Below are positions 18,173-27,123 of a DNA stretch of 59,349 nt, piece after piece. This stretch comes from Candidatus Alistipes intestinipullorum (lineage in GTDB: Bacteria > Bacteroidota > Bacteroidia > Bacteroidales > Rikenellaceae): assembly GCA_019113885.1 (NCBI GenBank), contig DXGO01000040.1, positions 1-59,349 of the forward strand, in the 5' to 3' direction. Position numbers and translations under genes: made by a program. The notes beneath the pieces were generated by a model, which was given only the letters and a program-made list of their open reading frames with translations, was not told the DNA's origin and made no database searches. The stretch's first letter is position 1; every line of letters starts with the position of its first letter.

Positions 18173-19564
18173 TTATCTGCGGTAGGTGGCCGTCAGGGCA
18201 TCGGGCAGGGGTGTGCTGGCCTCGCGCCGCCAGACCATCGCACGGTCCTCCTCCGGCTGGCCTGTCCCGAAGTCGAATCCGTCCTCCGAAATGAAGCGTG
18301 TCGGGACGTGGCCCTCGAACCCGAAGCCACCGTAGAACTCCCTGAGCCACTCTTCGCCGGGGGTGGGGATGAGGAACGCCGCGTCGTCGCCCCGTTCTTC
18401 GATCCGTTGCATCGCCTCACGCATCAACCTTGCAGCGAGCCCGCGGCGGCGGAACTCCTCTGCTGTGGCCACGCCGTAGATGTAGGTCGTGCGTCCCAGT
18501 TCGGTGTCGAACGTGAGGAGGTGGAGCATGGCGGCCAGCTGCCCGCCGACAGAGGCCGTGACGGCCCGCCGCCGCGAGTAGTAGCGGATGATGAATGTGT
18601 CGACAAACGCCTCGTCGTCGCCGAATGTTTCCATCCACAACTGTTTGCAGGCCAGTTCATCGGGATGCAGCCGCATGGCCGTGAACTTGCGCTGCAGGAA
18701 GGCCGGGTGGTACGACAGCTTCGACTGCCGCAACCCGTCGAGCCCCATGTCCTCCTCGCGGTTGATGAGCGTGAAGCGTTCGGGAAGGTGCTGTGCGAAA
18801 AGTTTGTTGATGATCGTGAAGGCACCGTCGTACTCCGTGTCGGCCTTTTCGACGTGCGTGTCGAAGGTATGGTTGTTGAGTGCCGACCCGTAGGTGAAGG
18901 CCACCATCCGGTCACCGACGTAGATGCAGCCGCCGAGAAGCCCCAGCTGGTCGAAGTGCTCGAAGGCCCGGAGCATGGCCCGCTGTTCGGCATCCTGCTC
19001 TGACGCCGTGTGCTGTTCCTCGCGCGTCCTGCGCCATTCGCGTTCGAGGGCCATGCACTCGTTGAACCGCGCGGGCGTCAATTCCTCGTAGCGGTAGTCG
19101 GGGTATTCGGCCACGAAACGGTTGATGTGGTTGCGCTTGGGCTGGTACCGGTGCCCGGTGAGGTTGCGCAGGTCGTCGGCGCGGTAGACGTAGTCCTCCA
19201 GCGCGCGGTTTGACTCGAAGGCATAGGCCCCCGGGTGCATGGCGCGCACCTGTTCGCGGGCCTCTTCTGTGAGCCCGATCAGGCGCAGGCGCTGCCCGCG
19301 TTCGCGGGCATCCTCCTCGAGCAGTGGCAGGATCGGCGCGAAATCACCCGGTCCGATGGGCTGCATGTAGCCGATGCGTTCGCCGCCCTCGATGTGGAAG
19401 CGGATTACCAGAAATCCCCCGACCTCGGCCCACGTCGTGTGGTAGACCGACTGCCAGCAGTACATGTTTGCGAACGACAGGTCGTTGTTGCAGATGCCCC
19501 AGGGCATCGTGTAGCGTTCGATGGCCGCGCGGTCTTCCAACCGCACGGGCTTGAAATCAATCAT
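18173..19564 (-). CDS. DUF2156 (aminoacyl-transferase-like) - GNAT fusion protein
   Basis: This 463-residue cytoplasmic protein has two acyltransferase-fold halves. Residues about 1-290 resemble DUF2156, the LPG-synthase C-terminal family related to MprF and Fem transferases (MPWGICNNDLSFANMYCW; RYQPKRNHINRF; AFTYGSALNN; EEDMGLDGLRQSK). Residues about 300-430 are a GNAT domain, with the acetyl-CoA-binding signature VATAEEFRRRGLAARLM. Family knowledge suggests transfer of acyl or aminoacyl groups; the substrates are unknown. The start overlaps the end of the upstream gene by 8 bases, so it is the last gene of the minus-strand operon. Confidence 0.8.
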   Translation of the reverse strand: MIDFKPVRLEDRAAIERYTMPWGICNNDLSFANMYCWQSVYHTTWAEVGGFLVIRFHIEGGERIGYMQPIGPGDFAPILPLLEEDARERGQRLRLIGLTEEAREQVRAMHPGAYAFESNRALEDYVYRADDLRNLTGHRYQPKRNHINRFVAEYPDYRYEELTPARFNECMALEREWRRTREEQHTASEQDAEQRAMLRAFEHFDQLGLLGGCIYVGDRMVAFTYGSALNNHTFDTHVEKADTEYDGAFTIINKLFAQHLPERFTLINREEDMGLDGLRQSKLSYHPAFLQRKFTAMRLHPDELACKQLWMETFGDDEAFVDTFIIRYYSRRRAVTASVGGQLAAMLHLLTFDTELGRTTYIYGVATAEEFRRRGLAARLMREAMQRIEERGDDAAFLIPTPGEEWLREFYGGFGFEGHVPTRFISEDGFDFGTGQPEEDRAMVWRREASTPLPDALTATYRR

Positions 19565-21467
19565 CTGCGGTAAAGTTTTTACGTTCGATGCGGGTGTAGT
19601 ATTGCTGTACGAGGGCCTGGAAACGTTGCTGTTGCGCCGTGGCGGCGGAATCCGCCTGCAACGGGGCTATGGCGCGGGTCGTGTCGTCGAGCCGCAGCGT
19701 CGCGGAGTCGGTCAGCGCACGGAACTCGCTGTCGTAGCTTACCGACCATTGCGGTCGCAGGGGCTCGTTGAGCAGGTCGCGCCCGAAGGCGAAGTAGCGC
19801 TCGCGGTTGCCCAGGAGTCCCAGCAGCGTGGGCATGAGGTCGAGTTGTTGCGTGATTTCGTTCACCTCGCCGCGCAGCGCACTGTCGGGAGTATACATGA
19901 ATCCGATGATGTGCATGTTCCCGGGGTAGGTGCGGGTCTGCGGCGCAAACTTCTCCGACGAGACGTGGTCGGCCACGAAGACGAAGATCGTGCGCCGGAA
20001 CCACTCCTCGGCACCAAACCGTTCGAAGAAACGGCGGAAGGCCTGGTCGTCGTAGGCCACGCCCTTGTGGATTTTGGTGTAGCCGTCGGGCAGTGTCGCG
20101 GCGTATTGGTCGGGCACGACGAACGGGTGGTGCGCCGAGAGGGTGAAGAGCGTGGCGAAGAAGGGCTCGGGCATCGTCTCCAGCTCTTCGCCCATGAATT
20201 GCAGGAAGGGTTCGTCCCAGATGCCCCAATAGCCGTCGAAATCGCCCTTGCCATGGTGTGCCTCGTAATCCTCGCGGCTTACGAGCCGTTCGATCCCGGC
20301 CGAGCGGGCGTAGGCTCCGAATCCCATTGAACCGCTCTCCGAGCCACAGAAGAAGGCCGTGGCGTAGCCTTTGTCGGCAAGGATGGCCGGTAGCTGGCGG
20401 CTTGCGCCGAGCGACTGCGGCATCAACACGAAGGGGGTGCGGAACGACGGAATGCTGCCCAGCACCGAGGGCATGGCCTGGATCGACCGCGTGCCGTTGG
20501 CATACATCCGGCGGAACGTAAGCCCCTCGCGCATGAGCGAGTCGAGGAAGGGCGTGAAACCCTTGACCGTGGTTTCGGCGTAGACCTCCGGGCAAAGTTC
20601 TGCGGAGTGCTCGGCCGACATGCTCTCCATGATGAAGATCACGACGTTGCGTCCCGCGAGGTTGAGGGCCACACTGTCGGGCGCCTCGTGCACCGGCGTG
20701 AAGAGTCGCGGCAGCTCCTCGTCGGAGAAGTGTTTCACGTATTTTGTCCCTCCTCCGTTTCCCGCCGTGCGCAGGATGCAGAAGGGGTTGCTCAGGATCA
20801 GGTTGGCCTTCAGCCCGTCCGAGGTGTAGAGCATGGCGTTCGAGAGGGTGATCGGCCTCGTCATGCGCGTCATGCCGCCGCGGGCTCCGGCGATGCAGAG
20901 CCCCGCAGCCAGGGCCAGTATGGCCGTACTGCCAACGTAGTAGGGCCAGCCGCGGCGCAGCAGGCTCTCTTCGCGCGCCTTGCGGCGGTATCCCCAGGCC
21001 AGCAGCGCGACCAGCGCCGCCCAAAGGAGCACCAGGTACCAGTTTTCGGCCATGAACTTCCCGACCAGCTGCAGCGAGTTGTCGTTGTCGGCGAAGAAGA
21101 GCTCGTCGGCCGTGAAGCGCTTCTGCGCGTAGTGGAAATAGATCGTGTCGGCGAGGTTCGCGGCTACGACCATCACGGCGTTGACCGCGACGTAGTACCC
21201 GAAGCAGAGGTTGCGCCACCAGCGTCGTTCGCGCACATGCAGCGGCACGAGCGACAGCAGGACGAACACCCCGTCGGCATAGACGATCGAGGCGGTGTCG
21301 AACTTCAGCGCCCCGCAGAGCAGCGGCCATGCCTCGCTCCACGTCAGCGCTCCGAGCAGCTGCGCGTTGTAGAGCCAGAAGAGCGCACGGCAGAGCATCA
21401 GCACCGCATAGAGCAGCACGATGCGCCACACGAGCAGCGCCACGGGGGTATGGAGCAGGCGTTTCAT
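19557..21467 (-). CDS. LTA-synthase-like sulfatase-fold membrane protein
   Basis: This 636-residue inner-membrane protein has about five hydrophobic segments in residues 1-190 and then a large periplasmic alkaline-phosphatase/sulfatase-fold domain. VIFIMESMSAEH carries the first metal-binding acidic residue, YANGTRSIQAMPS contains the likely nucleophile Thr of the LTA synthase (phosphoglycerol transferase) family, and FFCGSESGSMGF and FVADHVSSEKF fit the later metal ligands. Relatives in Gram-negative bacteria transfer phosphoglycerol or phosphoethanolamine to envelope glycans; the acceptor here is unknown. It sits 18 bases after nadC. Confidence 0.85.
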   Translation of the reverse strand: MKRLLHTPVALLVWRIVLLYAVLMLCRALFWLYNAQLLGALTWSEAWPLLCGALKFDTASIVYADGVFVLLSLVPLHVRERRWWRNLCFGYYVAVNAVMVVAANLADTIYFHYAQKRFTADELFFADNDNSLQLVGKFMAENWYLVLLWAALVALLAWGYRRKAREESLLRRGWPYYVGSTAILALAAGLCIAGARGGMTRMTRPITLSNAMLYTSDGLKANLILSNPFCILRTAGNGGGTKYVKHFSDEELPRLFTPVHEAPDSVALNLAGRNVVIFIMESMSAEHSAELCPEVYAETTVKGFTPFLDSLMREGLTFRRMYANGTRSIQAMPSVLGSIPSFRTPFVLMPQSLGASRQLPAILADKGYATAFFCGSESGSMGFGAYARSAGIERLVSREDYEAHHGKGDFDGYWGIWDEPFLQFMGEELETMPEPFFATLFTLSAHHPFVVPDQYAATLPDGYTKIHKGVAYDDQAFRRFFERFGAEEWFRRTIFVFVADHVSSEKFAPQTRTYPGNMHIIGFMYTPDSALRGEVNEITQQLDLMPTLLGLLGNRERYFAFGRDLLNEPLRPQWSVSYDSEFRALTDSATLRLDDTTRAIAPLQADSAATAQQQRFQALVQQYYTRIERKNFTADD

Positions 21468-21485
21468 CGGTTGTCGGTCAATGTC

Positions 21486-22340
21486 TTATTCGCACGCCTT
21501 GAGCGACATGTCGAGCGAACGGATCTGGTGGGTCAGCGCCCCGACCGAGATGAAGTCCACGCCGCATGCGGCATAGTCGCGCAGGTTCTCGAGCGTAATG
21601 CCGCCGCTCGACTCCGTTTCGCAGCGTCCGGCGACCTTCTCCACTGCCAAACGTGTCTGCTCGGGCGTGAAGTTGTCGAACATGATACGGTCGACGCCTC
21701 CTGCGGCAAAGACCTCGTCGATGTCCTCCAGCGTGCGCACCTCGCACTCGATGGGGATGTTCTTGCCTTTGGCCTTGAGGTACTCGCGGGCTCCGGTGAT
21801 CGCCTCCCTGATGCCGCCGGCAAAGTCGATGTGGTTGTCCTTCAGGAGGATCATGTCGAACAGCCCCATGCGGTGGTTTTCGCCGCCGCCCAGCTTCACG
21901 GCCATCTTGTCCAGTACGCGCATGCCCGGCGTGGTCTTGCGCGTGTCGAGCACCTTGGTATGGAGGCCTTCGAGGCGCTGGACGTAGACGGCCGTCTGCG
22001 TCGCCACGCCGCTCATGCGCTGCATGATGTTCAACAGGATGCGCTCGGCCTGCAGCAGCGAGCGCAGGCGTCCTGAGACGTAGAAGGCCACGTCGCCGGG
22101 TTTCACGCGTGTGCCGTCCTCGAGCACTTGCTCGAAACGCATCTCCGGGTCGAGGCGCTGCAGTACGAGCTGTGCAATTTCAATGCCGGCGATGATGCCC
22201 TCCTGCTTGCACAGCAGGCGCATGCGTCCGTGTTCGTCGGCCGGGATGCAGCAGAGCGACGTGTGGTCGCCGTCGCCGATGTCTTCCTTGATGCAGAGTT
22301 CGATCAGTTCGTCTACGAAAGGCTTGTATTCGGGTTTCAT
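21486..22340 (-). CDS. nadC: Nicotinate-nucleotide pyrophosphorylase, carboxylating (NadC)
   Basis: This 284-residue quinolinate phosphoribosyltransferase makes nicotinate mononucleotide from quinolinate and PRPP. The signature DTRKTTPGMR and the following KLGGGENHRMGL are clear, as are KDNHIDFAGG and SSGGITLEN. nadA and nadB are not in the window. The gene lies 34 bases after the small lipoprotein gene on the same strand. Confidence 0.96.
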   Translation of the reverse strand: MKPEYKPFVDELIELCIKEDIGDGDHTSLCCIPADEHGRMRLLCKQEGIIAGIEIAQLVLQRLDPEMRFEQVLEDGTRVKPGDVAFYVSGRLRSLLQAERILLNIMQRMSGVATQTAVYVQRLEGLHTKVLDTRKTTPGMRVLDKMAVKLGGGENHRMGLFDMILLKDNHIDFAGGIREAITGAREYLKAKGKNIPIECEVRTLEDIDEVFAAGGVDRIMFDNFTPEQTRLAVEKVAGRCETESSGGITLENLRDYAACGVDFISVGALTHQIRSLDMSLKACE

Positions 22341-22374
22341 GATATTTTGATTTTAAGATTGTCGTTGTGTCGTG

Positions 22375-22917
22375 TCAGATGCTCCCTTTTTCGAGCAGGC
22401 GCCCTTCGTATTCCATGCGGTAGGTGCCCAGGCGGGGAACCGTGCAGGTGAAGGCTACGCGGCAGAGGGTGTTGTCGACCGATCCCTCGATGTCACTCAG
22501 GGCGTACGAGGGCATCGGCTGGTAGCTGTAACCGCCGCCCACCTCGTTCGGGAGCCGTACCTGCGGAATGATGTTCTCGACCTCGAACGACAGGGAAGCT
22601 CCTTCGCCCGGGGTGTATGCGAACTGGTAGATGCGCATGTCGAGCGGCGGCATGGCGGCGGCGAAGCGCGTCTGGTGCATGTAGAGGACCAGTTCTTCCC
22701 GGTCTCCGGCAAACTCGAACCATGCCTCCGGGTCGCTGTAGGTGCCGCCTTCGCTGTCGGTGACGGTCGCCGTGCCGTAGAAGTGCATGTTGTCGCTCGT
22801 GAACACTCCGTCGACAATTGAGGTGTTCTCGGAGGCATACTTGATTTTGGTCGTTCCGTCGTCGTTGCAGGAGGCGAAGGCCGTCGCTGCCAGGAGCAGG
22901 AGAAAAATTCGTTTCAT
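22375..22917 (-). CDS. Small surface lipoprotein paired with a TonB-dependent receptor
   Basis: This 180-residue protein begins MKRIFLLLLAATAFASCNDDG, a lipoprotein signal peptide with the lipobox Cys at 17. The two Asp residues at +2 and +3 after Cys resemble the Bacteroidetes lipoprotein export signal, so surface exposure is likely (inference). The body alternates polar and hydrophobic residues and looks all-beta. A calycin-like fold is possible but was not recognised firmly. Its ATG shares one base with the receptor's stop (TAATG), implying translational coupling and a joint function. The ligand is unknown. Confidence 0.75.
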   Translation of the reverse strand: MKRIFLLLLAATAFASCNDDGTTKIKYASENTSIVDGVFTSDNMHFYGTATVTDSEGGTYSDPEAWFEFAGDREELVLYMHQTRFAAAMPPLDMRIYQFAYTPGEGASLSFEVENIIPQVRLPNEVGGGYSYQPMPSYALSDIEGSVDNTLCRVAFTCTVPRLGTYRMEYEGRLLEKGSI

Positions 22918-25217
22918 TATCGTTGTTTTTGAATGTTGATATTCAGCGTGATGCCAAAGACTCGGGGCCGTCCGCGCTGGACAAACTCGTTGCCCATCGA
23001 CTTGAAGTAGAAGACATCGTAGCGGCTGCCGGTGAGGTTGCGGCCCCAGAAATCGATCGAGTAATGCGGGTGCTCGATCCGCACCGTGGCGTCGAGCAGT
23101 GCGTAGAAGGGTTGCGAGCGGGTGTTCTGCTCGTTCCACCAGATGCGCCCGGCACACCGCGTGCCGGCCTGCACGACCACGTCGCCCAGCCACTCGACGC
23201 CCGTCGGGATCGTCCACACGGCGTCGGCCGCCAACGTGTGCTGCGGAGCGTAGGGAATATGCTTTCCGGCGAAATCCTCCTGCCCGTTGTCGTAGCGCAC
23301 GAAGCGTGCGTCGGTGTATCCGTAGGCGACGTTCAGGTCGACCTGCCGCCACGGCGTGTATTGTATCGACACCTCGGCCCCGAAGCTGCGGGTCTGCCCG
23401 GCGTTGGTCATCATGCGCCCGGTGCCCTGTCCCTCAGGGAAGACCGTGAGCTGTTGGTCGCGGCAGTCGATGTAGAAGAGCGCGACGTCACCCCGCACGA
23501 CCCCTTCCATGCACGAGAAATGCCCGCCCAGTTCATAGTTCCAACTGTATTCGGGTTTGTACGACATGATGTCGGGCTCCTCGTAGTCGAGTCCCGAGGC
23601 CATCTTCCACATGAGTTTCTGCTGCAGAATGTCCGAGAACATCTGTGTGTTGAACCCTCCTGCCTTGTACCCGCGGGCGATAGAGACATAGAGGTTGCGC
23701 ACCTCGTCGAAGCAGTACATCGCCGCCACCTTCGGCAACACCTCGACATAGGTATGCCCGATGCGGTTCTCCTCGTCGATCGCCACGTGCATCGGAATCG
23801 GCGACCCGCCGTTGATGCTCAGCGTATAGTCCATGTCGGTCTTGCTGCGGTAGCGAAGCTCCGTGCGCTCGAAGTCGGCACGGATGCCGGCAGTGAAGTG
23901 CCACTTCCCGGTTACGTAGCGCGATTCATGGTACAGCGCACCCCCGTAGTCGGGCATGCGGAACCGCGAGGAGAGCAACAGCTCCTCGGCATCCATCGCA
24001 TAGACCAGATCGGGGGTCTGGTTGGCGTTCTTGAGGATCAGCTCCTCAATGCCCGTGCGCTTGAACCGCACCGGGGCATTCATTTCGCCGCTGCGGTAGA
24101 AGCCGAAGGCCCCGAAGAGCCAGCGGTAGGCGCGGCTGTTGTCGGAGCGGACGACGAGGTCTTCGGTCACGGCGTGCTCCTTGAGCGCCTGCCGGAGCGT
24201 GAAGTAGTCGAGTGGCGTGAAGTCCTGGTCGAGGAGCATGTCATCGTCGGAGTATTGGTAGCTGGTGATCGACGAGATCGACCAGCGCCCGGCGTCGTAG
24301 CGTACCGTGAGGCCGTTGCTGAGCGTTTTGCGGTCGTATGACGAGGGGTCGTTGTAGCCGATGGCGCCGCTCGGCAGTACCGTCTGGCCGTCGACACGGA
24401 TCGTTTCGCCGAGGTAGGCATAGGGATAGCCGCCCTGGCTGAGCGTCGAGAAGGAGAACGTATCGTCGATGCTCAGCCGGCTGCCGGGTCTCCATTGCAG
24501 CCGCAGGCGTCCGCCCCCGAGCCGCTCCCAATCGCACATCCGTCCCGTGAAGGAGTTTTCGAAAAAGCCTCCCGTGCGGTTGTAGTATCCCGAAACGGCG
24601 AGCCCGAGCTGGTCGGTGAGCCGGTCGTAGAGCGACGCGCGGAAACGGTACGAATCGCCGCTGGCGTATTCGGCCATGAGGCGCACGCCCTGGTAGGTGA
24701 AGGGCGAGAGGGTATAGACGTTCACCACACCGCCCATCGTGTTGCGCCCGTAGAGGGTCGACTGCGGCCCGCGCAGCACCTCGATGCGCTCGACGTCGGC
24801 CAACTCCGTGTCGAAGTTGTTCTTGTTGAGCAGCGGGACGTTGTCGATGTTGAGTCCCACGACAGCCTGGTCGATGCGGGCCCCGAGGCCGCGGACATAG
24901 ACCGACGAGGTCATGCGCGACCCGTAGTCGGGGGCGTGGAAGTTGGGAATGCGCTGTGACAGGTGCTTGAGCGCCCCGACACGCTCGCGTTCGACCGTCC
25001 GGCTCCCGAGGATCGTCGCTGCCACGGGCTCCGAACGCAGCACGAGCCCCTGTTTGATGGCCGTCACCTGTACCTTGTCGACCACAATCACCGTATCGGC
25101 GGCTTCGGGATCGGTGGCAACGACCTTTCCGGAAGTTGTACGGGCCATGAGCGGGAGTGTCGGCAGGAAGAGCGGCAACAGCAGCAACAGCCGTATCGGG
25201 TATCGGAGGCGCGTCAT
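22917..25217 (-). CDS. TonB-dependent outer-membrane receptor (siderophore/vitamin type)
   Basis: This 766-residue protein has a signal peptide (MTRLRYPIRLLLLLPLFLPT), then a short extension and a plug domain (SVYVRGLGARIDQAVVGL; ADVERIEVLRGPQSTLYGRN). The remaining 550 or so residues form a 22-strand-type barrel ending GITLNINIQKQR. It lacks the carboxypeptidase-like N-terminal domain of SusC proteins and has no susD neighbour. It therefore resembles importers of small ligands such as iron chelates, haem or cobalamin; the substrate cannot be told. The ATG at 25217 overlaps the rlmH stop (ATGA), and its own stop overlaps the next lipoprotein. Confidence 0.9.
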   Translation of the reverse strand: MTRLRYPIRLLLLLPLFLPTLPLMARTTSGKVVATDPEAADTVIVVDKVQVTAIKQGLVLRSEPVAATILGSRTVERERVGALKHLSQRIPNFHAPDYGSRMTSSVYVRGLGARIDQAVVGLNIDNVPLLNKNNFDTELADVERIEVLRGPQSTLYGRNTMGGVVNVYTLSPFTYQGVRLMAEYASGDSYRFRASLYDRLTDQLGLAVSGYYNRTGGFFENSFTGRMCDWERLGGGRLRLQWRPGSRLSIDDTFSFSTLSQGGYPYAYLGETIRVDGQTVLPSGAIGYNDPSSYDRKTLSNGLTVRYDAGRWSISSITSYQYSDDDMLLDQDFTPLDYFTLRQALKEHAVTEDLVVRSDNSRAYRWLFGAFGFYRSGEMNAPVRFKRTGIEELILKNANQTPDLVYAMDAEELLLSSRFRMPDYGGALYHESRYVTGKWHFTAGIRADFERTELRYRSKTDMDYTLSINGGSPIPMHVAIDEENRIGHTYVEVLPKVAAMYCFDEVRNLYVSIARGYKAGGFNTQMFSDILQQKLMWKMASGLDYEEPDIMSYKPEYSWNYELGGHFSCMEGVVRGDVALFYIDCRDQQLTVFPEGQGTGRMMTNAGQTRSFGAEVSIQYTPWRQVDLNVAYGYTDARFVRYDNGQEDFAGKHIPYAPQHTLAADAVWTIPTGVEWLGDVVVQAGTRCAGRIWWNEQNTRSQPFYALLDATVRIEHPHYSIDFWGRNLTGSRYDVFYFKSMGNEFVQRGRPRVFGITLNINIQKQR

Positions 25218-25687
25218 TCGTGGTGGTAGGGTTCGTTGTTGAGAATCGTGAAGGCGCGGTAGATCTGTTCGGCGAAGATCGCCCGGACGATCTGGTGCGA
25301 GAAGGTCATGCGCGAGAGGGAAATCTTTGCGTCGGCCCGGGCGTACACCTCCTCGGAAAAACCGTAGGGACCCCCGATGACGAGTACGAGGCGTTTGATT
25401 CCGCTGTTGAGCCGCTTCTGAAGCCACTGGGCGAACTCCACCGAACGGTACTCGGTACCGCGCTCGTCGAGCAGCGCCACGAAGTCGCCCTCCGTAAGTT
25501 GCCGGAGGATCGCCTCTCCCTCGGCTGCGCGCTGCTGGGCACTGCTCAGCTTGCGCGTGTTGCGCACGTCGGGAAGCGTCGTGACGGCGAAACGGCAGTA
25601 GAAGTTCACTCGTCGGACATACATCTCGACCAGTGCCGCAATCTCTTTCGAATCGGTCTTTCCGACAACTATCAGCTCGATGCTCAC
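25214..25687 (-). CDS. rlmH: 23S rRNA pseudouridine-1915 N3-methyltransferase (RlmH)
   Basis: This 157-residue SPOUT methyltransferase modifies helix 69 of 23S rRNA. The trefoil-knot SAM motif LVIGGPYGFSEEV and the C-terminal LSRMTFSHQIVRAIFAEQIYRA are diagnostic. Residues ALLDERG and FAQWLQ are also conserved. Its last 4 bases overlap the start of the TonB-dependent receptor gene, an unusual neighbour for an rRNA methylase. Confidence 0.96.
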   Translation of the reverse strand: MSIELIVVGKTDSKEIAALVEMYVRRVNFYCRFAVTTLPDVRNTRKLSSAQQRAAEGEAILRQLTEGDFVALLDERGTEYRSVEFAQWLQKRLNSGIKRLVLVIGGPYGFSEEVYARADAKISLSRMTFSHQIVRAIFAEQIYRAFTILNNEPYHHE

Positions 25688-25727
25688 GCTTCCACGTATG
25701 GAGTCCGAGGCGGTTCCCGCCTGCGGG

Positions 25728-27068
25728 TTACAAATCCGAGTTCCACTCTCCGTCGGCGTCCGAATAGATTACCGGGCGCGACGTCTCGACCGATTTGAGC
25801 CACTCGTAGGCTTTGTACATGTTGTATCCGTTGCCCGAGGGGTTTCCCAACTCGTAGGCGATCACGCAGGTGAAGTTGCGCGACCGGTAGTACATCGCCT
25901 TGACACGCTCGAGGTATTCGTCGACCAGCGACGGGTCGTTTGACGGTGTGCCGCCCACGGTGCGGTTGTCGCGCTGTTCCGGGGCGCAGATGTCGGCGCG
26001 GTCGATGACGTAGAGCCCCAACTCGTCGCACACCTCGTAGAACCATGCCGGTTGCGGATAGTCGGGGCAGATGGTGTTCTTGCCCTGCGACTTGAGGGTT
26101 TTCAGTTCCGAGAGGGTTGTCTTGCGGTCGGCCGCGGCGTTGTAGGAGGCCTTCACGAGTTGCAACTCCCGGCCCAGGCGCATCAGACGTCCGTCGACGA
26201 GCTCCGTCTTGCCGAAGCCGATCTTCAGCGGCATGTACTCCTTGTAGACCCCGTTGCGGCGCGTGAAGAGCATCACCCGGTAGAGGGGCGGATTTTTCGT
26301 CCCGGCCTCCCATTTGTTTTCGTAGGTGTGGTAGATGAAGGGCCGGAACCGCACCGTGTCGCACGAACGTCCCGGAAGGGAGACTTCGCGCATGTTGAAA
26401 TCGAGCAACTTGCCCTGCGGGGAGTAGATGTCGTATCCGACTGTCACCGCCTCGTCATAATTGAAGGCGTTCTGGGCGATGATCGCCACCTCGAGGATGC
26501 CGAACTTGCGCGTGGAGTCGGGAACGAGGGCGATCTCGAAGTCGCGGATCGACCGTTTGTCCTGATAGTAGAGGTAGCTTCCCTCGAAGCGCGGGCGGGG
26601 GGTGGCGTCGGCGGCGTCGAGCGGGCTGCGGCGCGCGAGCAGCATCACGCGGAAACTGTTCCCGCCCTGACGGACGTAGGGTGTAAGATCGAACTCCGCG
26701 GGGGTGAGCGGGTCTGTGACTTCGGCCACAGGCTGGTCGTTGAGCCACAGCGAACAGGGTGCCCCGGGATTTTCGAGATGCAGGTATACGACCCCGTCAG
26801 TCCAGGCGAAGGGGATTTCGGTCTCGTATCCGTAGATGGCCTGGATCTTACCCCCGGATTCGGTGATCAGTTCGGGACTGAACGCCATCCAGTAGCCTCC
26901 GGCTTCGCGGTTGCGGGCATCGGCGTCGTGGCGCGCGTTGTAGGGGACAACTTCGGTGCGGTAGATGCGCCCTCCGGCAGGGGGCAGGGCAACGGGTTCC
27001 CGTTCCTCCTGGGCCGAGGCCGCCAGTGCGCAGACTGCCAGGGCAGCCGTCCATATAGTTCGTTTCAT
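25728..27068 (-). CDS. Secreted GH2-like protein, truncated and probably non-catalytic
   Basis: This 446-residue protein has a signal peptide (MKRTIWTAALAVCALAASAQ). It shows the layout of a family 2 glycosidase: sugar-binding jelly-roll (about 60-170), immunoglobulin-like domain (about 180-290) and the start of a TIM barrel. At the acid/base site, where family members read GNE, it has LGNPSGNG with Pro410. The protein stops about 35 residues later, before the strand that should carry the nucleophile. The frame after the TAA does not continue the homology, so this is not a single stop mutation. It may be a binding or scaffold protein. An ATG at 27077 is an alternative start. A small hairpin (25708-25722) separates it from rlmH. 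Confidence 0.78.
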   Translation of the reverse strand: MKRTIWTAALAVCALAASAQEEREPVALPPAGGRIYRTEVVPYNARHDADARNREAGGYWMAFSPELITESGGKIQAIYGYETEIPFAWTDGVVYLHLENPGAPCSLWLNDQPVAEVTDPLTPAEFDLTPYVRQGGNSFRVMLLARRSPLDAADATPRPRFEGSYLYYQDKRSIRDFEIALVPDSTRKFGILEVAIIAQNAFNYDEAVTVGYDIYSPQGKLLDFNMREVSLPGRSCDTVRFRPFIYHTYENKWEAGTKNPPLYRVMLFTRRNGVYKEYMPLKIGFGKTELVDGRLMRLGRELQLVKASYNAAADRKTTLSELKTLKSQGKNTICPDYPQPAWFYEVCDELGLYVIDRADICAPEQRDNRTVGGTPSNDPSLVDEYLERVKAMYYRSRNFTCVIAYELGNPSGNGYNMYKAYEWLKSVETSRPVIYSDADGEWNSDL

Positions 27069-27092
27069 CGCATACAAGGTCTATGATCCGGA

Positions 27093-27123
27093 CAAAGGTA
27101 CTTTTTTTTTGCCAAATCGCAAA
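27093..27123 (-). promoter_or_regulatory. Promoter of the GH2-like/rlmH/nadC operon
   Basis: On the minus strand TACCTTTG (27093-27100) matches the -7 box TAnnTTTG, and TTTG (27120-27123) the -33 box, with exactly 19 bases between. It starts only 25 bases before the GH2-like ATG and interleaves with the asnS promoter on the other strand. Confidence 0.7.

Noticed and set aside
25695..25727. A nonsense mutation truncating the GH2-like gene
   Set aside because: The in-frame translation beyond the stop does not resemble the missing part of a GH2 barrel, so a simple point mutation does not explain the short form.
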